Assembly: GCF_016545825.1 (NCBI RefSeq)
Contig: NC_052613.1
Location: 43,010,112 to 43,074,111, forward strand
Source of the DNA: Eucalyptus grandis
Taxonomy: Eukaryota; Streptophyta; Magnoliopsida; Myrtales; Myrtaceae
Direction of reading: 5' to 3'
DNA: 64,000 nucleotides
Position 1 is the stretch's first letter. Every line of letters starts with the position of its first letter. Shown here one piece after another: positions 1 to 13,601 of this stretch. Below the pieces are notes generated by a model. The model was not told the DNA's origin. It was given only the letters and a program-made list of their open reading frames with translations, and made no database searches. Position numbers and translations under genes: made by a program.

Positions 1-306
1 TCCGGATCTATTTTGAGATTAAAATTTTGTTGCAAAAATTAATAATAAAAAAAAGATTGTATCATCAAACAAATTTCTATTCTAGAAATAAAGAATGGAA
101 ATAGGACGATTATTCCTGCCGTTATTCAAGCGAAATCAAGGAAGGCTCGGTATTTCTCTATTTTTCTTTTTTTTTTAAATCCGTCTATTTCTGCTAAAGA
201 TTCGACAACAAGAAAAAAGATGAAAAACGAGAATAATGCTTTCGTAGACCCGGGCAGGTCCCATTCGTTTGGGAAGCCCCTCCCTTTTTCGTTCCGACCG
301 ACCTTG

Positions 307-315
307 CTATAAAAT
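307..315 (+). promoter_or_regulatory. TATA box, CHR19-like gene
   Basis: A CTATAAAAT box lies about 160 bases before the start codon at 471, in the GC-richer stretch that begins near 240. Transcription would be expected to begin near 335-345, giving a leader of about 130 bases. A telo-box-like TAGGGTTTT follows at 399-407; such elements are common near the start of plant genes for growth and chromatin functions. The stretch 1-240 upstream is AT-rich and shows nothing else I recognise. Confidence 0.5.
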
Positions 316-459
316 CCCTTCGGTCTCCGGACGAATGGCGTCCCTTCCTTCTCCTCGGCGACATTGAAATCCCCTCCTCTCCCCTCCCAGTCCCAGTCTA
401 GGGTTTTCTCGCGGCACCGCCTTCCTCCGCCGCCGGTCGCCGTCGCCGGGAGATCGGCC

Positions 460-474
460 ATGCGACGGAGATGA
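460..474 (+). other. Minimal upstream ORF overlapping the CHR19 start
   Basis: An ATG at 460-462 opens a four-codon ORF (M-R-R-R) whose TGA at 472-474 overlaps the main ATG at 471-473 as ATGA. A scanning ribosome that used it would stop on top of the true start, which allows restart by backing up. It may modestly dampen translation. The ORF is seen directly; any function is inference. Confidence 0.4.
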
Positions 475-3400
475 AGCGCGCACTGGACGAGCTCACGGAG
501 GAGGACTGGGGCGACCTGTCCAGCTCCTTCAAGCCCTCTCGCGCCCTCAGGAGGCCCCCGTCGCCCCCGCCGCCCCCATCGAGTCCTTCGCCTTCCGCCG
601 CGGCAAATCGGGCCGGCCCCGCTCCCCGAGCACTTCCGGCCGAGGAATCGGCGATCCCGTCGAGGCCGGCGGCGGCTCCGATGACTTGGAGGACGACGAT
701 GCCGAGCTGGCCGGCCCCGTCGCGCCGGCGCCGGCGAGCCGTGGCCGCCGGTTTGTAGTCGACGACGACGACGATGAGGAGGAGGAGGAGGAGGCGGGAA
801 CGGGGTAGTAAGGTGGAGAGCGATGGGGATTTGGTCGATGTCTACGATATAAGCTCTGCAGAGGACGAGAAGGAGGAGGAGGTTGAGGGGGAGGGACTGG
901 GGGCGGAAGAGGATGAGGTGGAGGATGATGATGTGGTGGGGAAGGCTCTGCAGAAATGCGCCAAAATTTCTACGGATTTGAAGAAGGCGCTTTATGGCTC
1001 TTCCGTCGCTTCATGCGAGCACTACTCCGAAGTGGAAGCTTCCTCTAATCGGATTGTCACTCAGGTTCTCTTTGCATTTTTCCTTTCCATCCTATGAATT
1101 AAGTTTAGGACTTTTGGTTGCTCGGCATTTTCGCTCCTTACTAGTGTTTGCCCAAGGTTGGAGTTTTACGATGTGATGGAAGCTTGGGGGACGAGGATAC
1201 TGTCAGTGTCGATTAAGTTGGTTTCTAAATTTGTTTTGGTTTTTGGCGGGGCTAATGTGGTTTTGTAGCTGTGGGCGGAAGCAATTGTTTAAGTGACTTA
1301 AAGAACCTTGGTTTATGATTAGGTGAAATCTAGGATTTTTCTGGGCTGTGTTGAACCTTCTTTTTCTTCTTCCTTTTTCACTTCTAGACGTGCTTGTTAC
1401 GTTGGGAACCTGTATCTTTTATATATATTATCAGCCGTTATTGTGCTGGGCCAGTGATTAAATAGTTTATGGAGCTCTGTAGTAGCCTGGATTGGTCGTT
1501 AATGAGTAGAATCTGCTGAAACTTAATTCAATTATTCCTTGAAATTACTTGTTCACAATCTGCTGTCCTTGAAACTGTGACTCGAGCCAATTTTTTAGAT
1601 TTTCGTGCCGAGTTATCTTTTGAAGCTGCGTTGTATGAGCCGTGCATCAACTAAGATTGTGCTTCTTCTTAGAATTACCTAACCAGAAAACTTGATGCTA
1701 TAACAACACAGAGAACTTTTTGTAGTCTAGGAGCAACTAAGTTCACTTCTTCTAGATCTTGTGTACAGAGAGTTAATTTCTCTCATGAGTAGTAGATGAC
1801 CAAGCACGAAACTTTTACATTAATATGGGTCTGAAAGTTGTTTTCAATTCGTAGTCCTTTTCCTTTAGCCTTGCATTATGCATAGAGAGATGATGGGATA
1901 CTCTGGTTCAGTCGATTGATGTCATGTGGATGAATTACAAAGGTTGATATGGTTGGGTTTCCTTAAAAATTGTCATTCCATTATTTAATTGTGGTTTTCA
2001 ATTATCTGCAGTAACGGTCCTTTGGGAACCTGAGAATATAGACATATTTTGAGCACGTCTGTTCATCGAGTTTCCCTTTGACATTGACTTTGCAGGATGA
2101 TGTTGATGCAGCATGTGGTGCTGATGATACAGATTTTCAGCCTGTTCTGAAGCCTTATCAGCTTGTTGGTGTCAACTTTCTTCTTTTGTTGCATCGGAAG
2201 GGCGTAGGAGGAGGTAATGTGAATCTTTTCAACCTTCTTTCTAGATGCCACAGGTGGTTTCATTTAGGACCTAAACCAAATGAATACTTGTTTTTAATTT
2301 AACTATCGTCGAGAACTTAGCTCACGTTTCTAATATGCTTTATATTCCTACTCTATTTGTTAGACTAGAAACAGCCACAAGAAAAGCTTTCTGTCTAGCA
2401 GAGCAGCAAATTATTTCTCTTTATTTGCTTGATGAGATGGGGAAAGGGGACAATGAGACTCGCATTAAGATCAAGTGCCTGGAATGGAGTGGCACTACCA
2501 ACCCTATCTCCATGGCCTGTTAACTTTTGATTCTCGTGACTTCTGTGGTCTTTGATTGTGCTTCTGGACATGCTGCCTAATACTGCTGTTTGTTTGTGGG
2601 AACGAGTAGGCAGAAAACAATATTCCACGTGCTAAGTTTAGAATATTAACTGTCTGGTAACTTGAAAGAATGAGTGATGTTCCTAGATATGGCTGAGAAA
2701 AGAGTTATGACATTATTGCCATTTTGTTCTAGAGAGTTTCCTCTTTTTATTCTCACATTGAAAATTCAGATATAGTTCTGCAATTTCTCCGAGAAAATAA
2801 GATTAATGAAAATGATGAAAAATGCTCAGTTGAAAAGTTTCACTATGGTAATTCCACGAGCTTGTGGGTTCTGGTTGAAGTTGTCATATCAGTTATTTAT
2901 TTTATAACAGGAGATTGCTACTTGACAGCATCACTAGTTTCTGTGGAAGAGTGATACCTTTTAAATTTTAGAGAACCCACTTGCTTTTAGGTGGGCAGGA
3001 TTGTTTAAAAGTATTATTTGTCCTTTGAGGATGTTGACAGAAAAGATTTAGAGAGTGGTAATTATAGATCTTGTCAATGCATTTGGGGCAATCCCCAGAG
3101 AATTTCTTTGGGTGGATGACTGTGGAGTAGAAAGTGCTATAGTTGCAACATCTAGGATATACCATATGCATCATGTTGTTGCTTTATTAATTGGAAATGA
3201 AGGGATGAATTAGGAAGTCTCTACAGCAGTGTCCTTTGTTTACGTTCAGCATTAAAACCCTAACAGTTTTCCCTTAGTACTGGATAGCTTGGTGCTGTCC
3301 CTTGATGTGTGCCTTCAGGGGAGGATACATTCATTGTGGATGAGATCAAGCTTGGAGTATACTTGGAGCTTGAAGCATGCAGGAACTCTAAAGTTTAAAA

Positions 3401-6051
3401 TTTTGTGTTCTACTAGGTACCGAGAAGAGCATATAAAATACAACTTTTATAGAGGGTCATGTGCAAATAAAGGGTATACCACAAATTTCTTCTATGATGT
3501 ATAAAGATATTCTTTAAAAAGTAATAGACGACAAAAACTCATTGTTTAGAAAAGATGAGGATGCTTGGATGTCTAAGTGAGAAGGATGACACAGATGATG
3601 CATCAACTTACAATTAAATCCTATTTGGTTTCTGAAAATAAAATTTTCTGTGTTCATTTTCATTTCAGAGGTTGTGGTTTTCAAACGGAAATACATAAAC
3701 TGGTACAAACAATGAGTAGCTTCCTCTTGTTGTCATTGTGTTCATTCAAATGAAATCAAGTGGATTTGAATAAACAAAGAAAGAAACTCTTTTATTTTTA
3801 ATTGGATATAATACACTTTTACTTTTCTTTCATAAAGAGGATTTTCATTTTCTCTTAGCAAACATGTCTTCAACAAAATGGATAACCAAGAACAGTTTTC
3901 CTTTTCATTTTCTGTGGAAAAGAAGACTGAAATGTTCTTTTGACCCAAACGAGCCCTTTTGTTGCTATATCCAGGATGGGGAAACTCTTTTGAGGTGGTA
4001 TATCATGAAATGATGACATCAAGTTGCTCCATCAGGATAAAAAAAATCCAAGGTGAAAAGAGGAAAGAGAGGCCTAAGGATCTACCAGTAAAGCTTTATA
4101 GAGGACCTTGAATATAGAACTTACTGATTAAATGTTGTTTGATAGAACTAAATAGTTTGTATGATTTAATGAGGAGAGACTTATGTAAAAAAGATGTTCT
4201 GTGGGTCATGGAAAGCAAATTAAATATGCCATTTGACTAGAAAGAGTGTTTGAGGGAAAAAAAACATGTTTAGTCAGTTTGCTCATTACTGAAATGACCT
4301 ATTTATGAAGGGTTTTTGGCTTTGGTTACTGACTCGTTTTGCGTGATTCTGGATATATAGATATCCAAGATTACACCAGAAGAATCAAAACAAAAACAAG
4401 TCAAAAGGAACAGCAATTTAAAATGATGTTCTTTTGGATGTCAAGGCCAAGGAAAAGAGAACAACTTTCTTAAAGGAAACCTCATTTGTTATGAGAAGAC
4501 TATCTAATCTGAAAAGGGCCCTTTAAGACTAATAATAGACATAAAGATCCTTAAAATCAAAGGAACACTTCTTAGGAAAGTAAAACTAGTACGCCTAGCA
4601 CTCTTAAAACTTAAGTTAGACCCAAAAGGACTCTAAAACAAAAAACCTACTATATTGACTCGAACAGCACGAGAACAATAATATTTGTTAGACATTTGTC
4701 TTAAGTTAAATAAAGACACAAAGGACTCTAAAACACAATTAAAAAATTTACTACAATAACTCGAGCAACACAATAACAGTAATATTTTGTCTCTTTCTTA
4801 ATGCTCCTGACGTCACTTTTAGTACACCAGTTTTGTGTACGTCCTAGGAAAGAGTAGGTCTAATGATTGGTAATGCAGACGGCATCATGCTATTCTCTCT
4901 CTATTTCATGTTGTCAATCACTTTTTGAGAGTTTATTGTGTATTGTCAGCTTAGTACTTCTTCCCCTTTCTCTGCAGAGGGGCAGGGGGTGCTAAAATAG
5001 ATACATCCTAGCTAATGGTGCATCTTTGTACTCCATGCAGCCATCCTAGCGGATGAGATGGGTCTTGGGAAGACCATTCAGGTAATCACTTTTGTCTCCT
5101 TTTTTCCTAATAGTATATTTTGCTATGCTTTTGCACTATATTTGAAGATTGTGCTACATTTTTCTTCACAGACTATTATATAACTCCTTTTTTGGCTGCT
5201 TTACAGGCCATAACATACTTAACATTGCTGAAACACTTGAATAATGATCCGGGTCCGCACTTGGTTGTATGCCCGGCTTCTCTCTTGGAGAATTGGGAAA
5301 GGGAACTCAAAAGGTGGTGTCCTTCATTTTCAGTACTCCAATATCATGGTGCTAACCGGTCAATCTACTCAAAACAGTTGACCTCACTGTCGAAAGCAGG
5401 ATTACCTCCTCCGTTCAATGTGCTTCTTGTGTGTTACTCTCTTTTTGAACGTCACAGGTTTGATATCTTAGTCTTAGGCTGTCTGCTACCCACTTGACAG
5501 ATGTCCATTACTGATTGTTGATAATGATCACAGCGTTCAGCAGAAAGATGATCGCAAAATTTTTAGACGATGGCGGTGGAGCTGCGTCTTGATGGATGAA
5601 GCCCATGCACTGAAGGATAAAACCAGTTACAGATGGAAAAACTTAATGTCTGTTGCACGAAACGCGAATCAGCGTCTAATGTTGACAGGGACACCCCTAC
5701 AAAACGATTTACATGTATGCTTAATGATAATTTTCTCTTAATTCAATTTCCTGAATTATATATATGCCTGAAAAGTTAATAGATACTTGTTTTAAGTTTC
5801 TGTGTCTCTCTGGCTGTTGATTTCTCTGTGGAAGAACTTCTTGTGATACAATTTGAAGCCCGTATATTTTCATTAGTTGAACTGGCAGACAAGTTAATCA
5901 ACAAAAGGGATGTGAAAAGAGCCATGAAAGAATGGGTTACACTTCACGACCTTCTTTGAAGATTCTAATAATGAGTGAAAACATTTTGGTGCTCTTTTTA
6001 ATATTTTCAGCAGTCAAACCTCTATGCGACGGTTAAATAATGCTCTTTGTG

Positions 6052-6082
<31 letters not shown>

Positions 6083-6646
6083 TGTTTTCTTATAGATATT
6101 TTACCTTTAATCGGAAGAATTGCTGAAAAGTATAAATTTTCTTATGGCAACCGTATTGAGTTTATTGCATGGGTAAGAGAGAATGAGGGAAAGTCATTAA
6201 GGAAAAGCACAACTGAAAAGCCATATGCCCATGGTAGTCATGAGCCAAACTAGGCCGAGACGACCCCAATAACCTACTTATAGCTTTGCAATGACGTTTG
6301 GTAAATAAAATAAAATAAGATGTAATTGCTCTGTGCTAGAAGTAATGTAGTTTGATTAGATGTAGGTTGTGTAATGTACTTTGTCCTGACTCCCTTGGGT
6401 TTCTTTGTAGGAATTGTGGTCACTGTTGGAATTTATGATGCCTGATCTTTTTGCAACTGAAGATGTGGACTTGAAAAAACTTTTAACTGCTGAGGACCGA
6501 GCCTTAGTCAGTCGTATGAAGTCCATTCTAGGACCATTTATCTTGAGACGTTTAAAATCTGATGTTATGCGGCAACTTGTTCCTAAGATACAAAAGGTAT
6601 GGATTTTGTTGCTCATCCCTAGCAGATAATAGTTTTAAATAGGTTC

Positions 6647-6688
<42 letters not shown>

Positions 6689-9541
6689 CTAGGCCAGTTT
6701 CACTTTTGTTGTTTTTTTTAATTTTTTTTCCTTCTTTTTTTTTTAATTTTTTTTTCTTTTTTTAACAAAGCTAATGCTTCATTCTAGAGGGTCTCAGTGT
6801 TTAACTCTTGCATAGGTTGAGTTTGTGGCAATGGATCAGCAACAGGAGGAGGCTTATATAGAAGCTATTGAGGAGTATCGTGCGGCCTCAGGAGCTCGTT
6901 TGGAAAAATTTTCAGGAGATTGCCTGAGCAATGTCAACAAAATTCTACCAAAACGTCAAATTTCTAACTACTTTGTCCAGTTTCGGAAGGTGCTGCATCA
7001 TATTTGCGATGTTTCCTAAACACAGATGTTCTAAGGATCTCATGACTGAAAAGTGTTTTTTCTTGCTAAAATTTGATCCAGATTGCAAATCATCCTTTGC
7101 TAGTGAGGCGCCTTTATGATGATGGTGATATTGTTCGTCTCGCTAAGAAGTTATATCACAAGGGTGCCTTTGGGTTTGAATGTGGTTTGGAAAGAGTAAT
7201 AGATGAAATGAAGAAGTATAGTGATTTCTCTATTCATCAGGTATTTCTTAGTGGCATAAACTACATATCTATAATGAAGTCATTCATATAATTGGGATGG
7301 ATTATACTCTCTTGTATAATTGCTCTTATTGATTGCTGCTTGTTGTCCTTCCGTTTTATTTGAGCAGAACACTTACATTATTCAGAAGATGTTGCAGATA
7401 AGCCTGTACTTTCCATTAAACTAGATACTTGCTTATTGAACTTAGTATGTCAAGTTTCTACTTCAGCCTTGTCAATAACTTACCTGGATGGCAGGGGCAC
7501 AAGCAATCTGTAGTGCAACTTCTGATCCTCAGTTACGTGTACTATATTTGAGCTAAATATACTGATTTGGACCCTTTATGGAAACCCTTTGTTGGCCATC
7601 ATCAAGTATTACTGAGGAATAGATGAGCTTCATAGTTTACCGTAGTCTTGGGCCCATTATGCTTAAAGAAAGCTCTTCAGTGGCACTTGATAGAAGCACC
7701 AAGGAACTCTTGTCTCAACAGCTTATCTACTGTCTGCATGACTAGTACACAACTTTATTGCAAGTGACTGTTGATAATATTTTATTCCCGCCTATTATCT
7801 GGCATCAGGGAGATGATAAAGATGATGGTAACCATATTAGACAGTGATGCATCTGATTAACCATGCCTTTTTTTGGCCAGCTGATTTTCTGTAATTTAAC
7901 TGCTTTTTTGAGTGATGCACAGTATGTTTATTGGCTATACTTTCAAGTGTCACAGTAAGACTAGTGTTCTGTTTTTCAAAACTTATTGATGGACATCCGG
8001 CATATTAAGCATCTTCTTTCTGCTTGTCTCATTGCCAGCAAAGTGAAATTTTGAATGGGAGCAGTCTAATACTTGATTTGCATCAGCACTTTTTTTACCT
8101 ATTTGATCAGTGAAAGTTTAATTTACCTCAAACTTTGTACTGACGATTTATTGTGCCTTTTAACTTTTTACACTGATAGGTGCCATAACTATATTTGTGC
8201 AGCTTTTACTTTGTTATGGTATCGATGGGGTTCTATCTGAGGAACATGCCATGCTTTCCGCTAAGTGCCGTGTATGTTTTCGTCTTATATCATATCAAGT
8301 TTAATTTGATCCAATCCACTTGTAATCAGATGGATTAGCTACATTACAGGCACTGGCTGAACTTCTTCCTGCACTCCATAAAGATGGTCATCGCGTCCTG
8401 ATATTTAGCCAGTGGACCTCAATGCTTGATATCTTAGAATGGATATTGGAACTTATAGGGGTTACGTACAGACGTCTTGATGGAAGGTACTCCTGTCTGA
8501 TTTATTTCTCTCTCTTGTTCTTCTGCATTCATTGATTGCCTGCTATCTTTCTTGTTTGCTTGCTCCTACTAACTGAATGGTGAAAATTCAATAAGCAAAT
8601 TTGGGTAATACTATGCTCCAAGCAGGAAATGATTTTATCTCCTTGATCCTCTATTGTGTTTGCCCTAGTAAATGCGTGATCTTGGGAGGGAGTTTCATGT
8701 TTCTGAGTAATATGTTCTATTGGCCGTGTTCAGCTTACTATCTCTCTTTGTTGGGTTAGTATGTCATCCCATTGAATGCAGGAATTTCTCAAGGTCTCTG
8801 TTCTTTGAAGCTGTTCTCATAATGGTTATTTCTCAAGCATGTCTTCAGTTTTCCCCCCTTTTGGATCTCCTTGTCCAATGAAGCAATTGGATTAATGCTT
8901 ACATCTTCTAAAATCCAGCAGTGCTTCCTGGATTGTCATTTTGTTTTAGCTCATTGCTTCATTATAAAGTGTGGTTTAATGTTCATGCATGCTCTGTAAA
9001 AGCACTTTGTTAATTTGTGTATAAAACTGCCAGTACCCAGGTGACGGACAGACAAAGCATAGTTGACACTTTCAATAATGATACTTCCATATTTGCTTGC
9101 TTGCTTTCGACGAGAGCTGGAGGACAGGGTTTGAATTTGACCGGAGCTGACACGGTTGTCATCCATGACATGGATTTCAACCCACAAATTGACCGACAGG
9201 CAGAGGATCGCTGTCACCGAATTGGCCAAACAAAGCCAGTGACTATATATAGGTGCAGTGCCAGTGCCTCCGCTTCTGAGAACATTTTTTTTAATATCCT
9301 ACTCATCGCTTTACTTGTTTTTGTGATTGCACATGTGAGCTTTTGTTATATTAAGATATTGAACCAAATTCTTTTCAGGTTAGTGACCAAGGGAACGGTC
9401 GATGAGAATGTTTATGAGATTGCGAAAAGGAAGCTGGTTCTGGATGCTGCTGTTCTGGAGTCTGGTCTTGAGGTTGATACTGAGAAGGATACATCTGAGA
9501 AGACAATGGGGGAGATACTGTCTGCACTTTTGCTTCGCTAG
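471..9541 (+). CDS. CHR19: SNF2 chromatin remodeller, CHR19/ETL1 (SMARCAD1-like)
   Basis: Nuclear ATP-dependent DNA translocase of the SNF2 family, Fun30/SMARCAD1/ETL1 branch. Exons: 471-1064, 2096-2213, 5041-5081, 5207-5457, 5534-5714, 6411-6596, 6816-6989, 7082-7240, 8203-8271, 8350-8486, 9034-9252, 9379-9541. All introns are GT-AG and the phases agree; the product is 763 aa, the length I recall for Arabidopsis CHR19. Seen motifs: acidic N-terminus; Walker A DEMGLGKT (242-249); DEAH (356-359); [10 protein letters not shown] (383-392); helicase-[14 protein letters not shown] (about 606-618); [11 protein letters not shown] (662-672); [11 protein letters not shown] (692-702). The start begins MKRALDE like the family. 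Oddity: exon 1 needs a frame change near 555-577 and a compensating one at 759-805; see findings. Intron 2 is long (2.8 kb). The family acts on nucleosomes in heterochromatin upkeep and DNA repair; its role in this plant is inferred. Confidence 0.92.
2214..5040 (+). other. Long intron 2 of the CHR19-like gene
   Basis: An intron of 2.8 kb between the exon carrying [12 protein letters not shown] and the exon carrying Walker A. It holds no long conserved ORF. Near 4614-4795 there are two diverged direct copies of about 90-100 bases, sharing GGACTCTAAAAC and ACTCGA(A/G)CA-type segments, probably the relic of a repeat. Flanking 3628-3950 are weak inverted sequences of the kind left by a small DNA transposon. 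Confidence 0.5.
6649..6684. repeat. (CT)n microsatellite in CHR19 intron 6
   Basis: About 18 CT units, followed at 6710-6765 by a T-rich stretch before the acceptor of exon 7. A shorter CT/TCTA tract lies at 6052-6083 in intron 5. Confidence 0.9.
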
Positions 9542-10090
9542 AGGTTAGTTCGTTAGAAAACAAATAGGTCGACAGAAGTTCATGTTGTCAGAATCGTCTT
9601 GGCAATTCCCTTTCATATTTCTGGGTTATAGTGGGGGCATATGCCATTTTACTTTCCTGGTTATCTCCCAATAACACCGGTGTTATGACAGTAAGTTTGT
9701 ATATTTTAGGATTTACTCGAGAGCAGGAGGGAGATTTGTATGTAATATTTAAATGTTGACTAGCATCTATATTAGGGGCCCAAATTGGGCTCTGATAGAA
9801 GTGAATGTTGGCAGGAATCTTTATGAAGTGATCGTCTGTCTGTCGAGCTTTTGATGTTGACTTCTCTCGGACTTCAGTATAGTGATAGAAGTGAATATCG
9901 ACAGGCATTACTCTTCTCAAATGGTATCGTTGGTGTGTTAGCGCTTTCAGTCGGATCTCTCAGAAATCAGTTTGCTGTTTGGTATCAATCGGATCTCTCA
10001 TCAGTTCATTTCTTTGACCGGCTTAAGCCTTTGATGTGTCAAATCAAGGTCTTAGGCCTATTTCCGTTTGCAGATTCTGTCAGATGACGC

Positions 10091-10113
10091 AATAAATCTT
10101 TCTGGTCAATAAA
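10091..10113 (+). terminator. Candidate polyadenylation signals of CHR19
   Basis: Two AATAAA hexamers, at 10091-10096 and 10108-10113, lie about 550 bases after the stop codon at 9541. If used, the 3' UTR would be roughly 570-600 bases. It would contain two near-identical segments (around 9796-9813 and 9885-9905, TAGAAGTGAAT...GACAGG type). Plant polyadenylation signals are loose, so this is tentative. Confidence 0.35.
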
Positions 10114-10129
10114 GGATATAACTGATTCG

Positions 10130-11957
10130 AAGGCATCAACTGTACATGGACATTTACAGAGTACGACATTCTGCATCTGTGACGGTGGTGACAGATTGGG
10201 ACTAGTAGAAGTTTAACCGCATGTGTCCATCGTCAAATATGCCTTCGCCTGACCAAGGTTTGATAAAAGGGAAAGCGCTTCTGAGGTCTACATAAATCCA
10301 TGCACTTCGGCACGATGGTTCTCCTCTTCTCAACCTTATGTCGAATTGATAAGTGAACTACTCTCAACCTTAGTGGAATGATAAGATCCAAGAACCTCAA
10401 GCGTTCCGGGTGCTCTCCCGAACAAGACAGGAAGCCTATTTAAAATACTCCCAATCTCATGCCCAAAATACTTCCTCTAGATCTTTAAACTTTTCAATAT
10501 TCGTAAAATGCTGTCTAAACTCATTTGTAGAAGGAAAAGAATATTGTTTTTTAGGATTGATAAGGTCATAAATTAAGAGGTGAAAGATCTGGGAGTTCTT
10601 TTTCGGTCGATGAAAGACTTGTAGCTACACTTACACTTGGAATGAATTGTTTCAAGTTACCCACCTTCAATTTATTGAACATATGAGAACAAGAACCTGC
10701 CAATGCCTGAAATCCGTTTGTTTTGAAACATTATGACTACTTCTATATGTAATGTCAATGCACTTTCATGAATCTCAAGATAAATCCAAATGTAGATGTT
10801 GTACTTTCTGAATAGCCAAGTCGGGGACCACTTGAGCTCATTCAATAGGCGTACTGACACTAGGAGATGTAAGAAGTATCATATTGAATGTTCTACATTT
10901 ATTTATCAAATGAGACACATCAATCTTTTTTGGCCATGCAATTCTTACTTTCTCTCACTTGGCCTAATATAGTCTCATATTCTATGAAGTTACTTATGAT
11001 GTTAATTATTGTTGCCTATATCCTTTTCATTTTAGTAATCACGTCTGTTGTGTAATTTGCTATCATTCTTTTAGAAAGAAACTTCATGAGATATGGAACT
11101 CCTTTTGATGCATCATTAAGAGTCACATACACGGGAACTCAGGGTTTTTTAATAACCTGCATAGCAATTGACTCGCAGAAATATTTGAAGACGCGTGCAT
11201 TTTTTTTGTAATAATTTACTAAATTATTATAACATAAAGAAGAACTCTAACTAGTTTAGGAAGGGACTTGGAACAAGCCAATTTAAAAGTTAGAAGTTCA
11301 CAGTAGAAGTCCGATACATTCAATCAAGAAGATTGTCAAGAGGGAGTTTAAGTTTGAACCCGTCAACATATCTAATTGTATTCACTTTTGCTTAAAGGCT
11401 TAAGCCAACAAGTTATGGGCCAACAAAGATATATTAACCCCTATACATTTCGTTGATTCTCCAATATAGGAGTTTTTCTAATATAATTTACATGTGCTTC
11501 TCGACAATCTTCCTACCTAGCGTGAACTTAGTGTTAAACCCACCCCTCCTTAATAAATATCCTTCTATATCAATATGTCTCAATTTGAATCCCTAATGTT
11601 CACCTTCATCTCGAGTCCCTTTCTCTAGATTGAACTATGAAGGCTACTACTAGGACCACATTAGTCAGATTCCTCCTTTGAGACATTCCCCAACCACTTA
11701 TATACATTAGGAGTGGTTGGGAGTACGTAGTAGAAATTCAATAACTTTACTTAATGAGATTGCTAAGAGAAAGCCTAAATCTGAATGTGTCAACATATCT
11801 AGTTAGACTTGCATTCAATTGAAAACTTAAATCAATGAGTCATGACCCAATTATGATATATTAAATACTGTACACCACGTAAATCCTTGGATACTGGACT
11901 TTTTTTTAACACAACTCATGCATGTATATGAATATCACAGTGAATTCATTTCCTTGT

Positions 11958-11992
<35 letters not shown>

Positions 11993-13000
11993 GCAAAGGT
12001 GTTGTCGGTGTTGGTTCTCTTGTTAGCTCTTGCCTCGCCATGGTGGCAAACAGTGTTTGGCGGCAAAGGCCTGGTTGCAGGAGGATTTTGTCATTGATGG
12101 AGAAGGTAGAAGACCGAAGAACATAAATAACGTGGATTGGTTCTATGTCAGCCACCAAAAGCATAAACATGGATGTGTCATTCAATAAAAAGGGAACCAA
12201 TTCAAGATGTAAATTCATCACCTGAATGTAAAGGATCTTTGTCACATTAAATAACACCGTAAGCTCGCATCTATTGCCTAAACATCATCATCACTGCATA
12301 TGAGCTCCCTGCAGCAATGCGACTGTTACCACCATGTACCTTTTCCACCTATTGATCGCTGACAAATGGTTAGTTACCTTCTCAGGCACGTCACCCCCAC
12401 ATTATCAACCTATCAAACTATCATGAGCTCGCGAATAATATATAGGCTGAACCGATTTTGCCATTGGAGCCATGTTATGGTCCAACTTGATACCGATCGC
12501 ATTTATCAATAGAACTCAAATACGTGGAGGTTCTTCTCGTAACTTTGAATGACTATTCGAGTCAAAAGAAGGGAGCATATAAGATCATTGACGCCTTGCG
12601 TTTGTAGTAAGCGGAGACACAATATAAAAAGTTTAACGCGAACTACTTTCCATGATGTTTGTAAGACATAGCCGGCACCAAGCAATTGGCTTATTCCTCC
12701 ACCACAAAATAATAAAGGGTTGTTCATCTTTTTCTGGGAAAAAAGAAAGAATAGAAGAAGAAATCAACCGGCCTTAGGGCTGAGATGTTACTGCAGTAAG
12801 GCTGAGTTTCTGGGTTTGCGTAAGATGTGACTGTTTCTGGAGCTGGATTCGCAGCTACTTGCGACGCAACAAATGCATAAAAAGAACCAGAAAAAAAGAA
12901 AAAGAAAACGAATATGTTGCTGAATATATAAACATGCATGGATAGACACACCGATGAGGTGGGATGATCCTTAAAAAGCAAAATTTATCAGTTACCGAGG
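10130..13000. other. Intergenic DNA with a diverged direct repeat
   Basis: No gene is seen. Two diverged copies of one sequence of about 150 bases lie at 11328-11490 and 11758-11905. Each runs GATTG(T/C)(C/T)AAGAG, then GTCAACATATCTA, then a CCCAA/GCCAACA-type segment and GATATATTAA. They look like remnants of a dispersed repeat. A (CT)15 microsatellite is at 11962-11991. Confidence 0.5.
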
Positions 13001-13250
13001 GGGTTATCTGGATTAAGTAGAAAGTGGATGGCAGGCGAAAAAGGAGTTAGTTGGTATGTCATATAGGTAATGATGACGATAATAAAAAAATGACAACAAT
13101 AATTCCATTTTTGAAGATATTTTGTAGCATCAGCTCGCTCTCAGGTCTCCATCTTTGTAGGGGAATCTTTTCTTTTTGGGGTGCGTGTTTGTGTGTCGTA
13201 GCAGCACCCTCTAGTCTCGCTCTCTCTCCTACAGAATTGATAGCCCGTGA

Positions 13251-13251
<1 letters not shown>

Positions 13252-13286
<35 letters not shown>
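13252..13286. repeat. (CT)n microsatellite
   Basis: About 17 CT units in a CT-rich stretch (13190-13540). Overlapping ORFs of 75-130 codons on both strands here consist mainly of the repeat, coding Ser-Leu or Arg-Glu runs, so they are not called as genes. A (GA)13 tract follows at 13571-13596. Confidence 0.9.
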
Positions 13287-13289
<3 letters not shown>

Positions 13290-13568
13290 TGGATATGGTA
13301 CGGCAACAGCTGCGAAGTTACCACCCCATGAAAAAGCCCTACGATGGAAAGATAGTTTCTTGTCATTTTTGCTCTCATATGTCAACAAAGAATCTCTCCC
13401 TCGTTCTCCCTCTCTCTCTACATACTGATGTGCAATGTGGGAATGGTCCAACTGCTACGAAATCGGCAGCTTGAGGGAACCCTACAACAAAAAGGAAGGT
13501 CCCTCGATGCGTTTCTCTCTCTTTCTCTTTGACAGACGATCTTTCTCGCCTCCTTTTATTTATTACCC

Positions 13569-13601
<33 letters not shown>

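Noticed and set aside
3628..3950. Small DNA transposon in CHR19 intron 2
   Set aside because: The inverted ends are too weak and no target duplication could be read.
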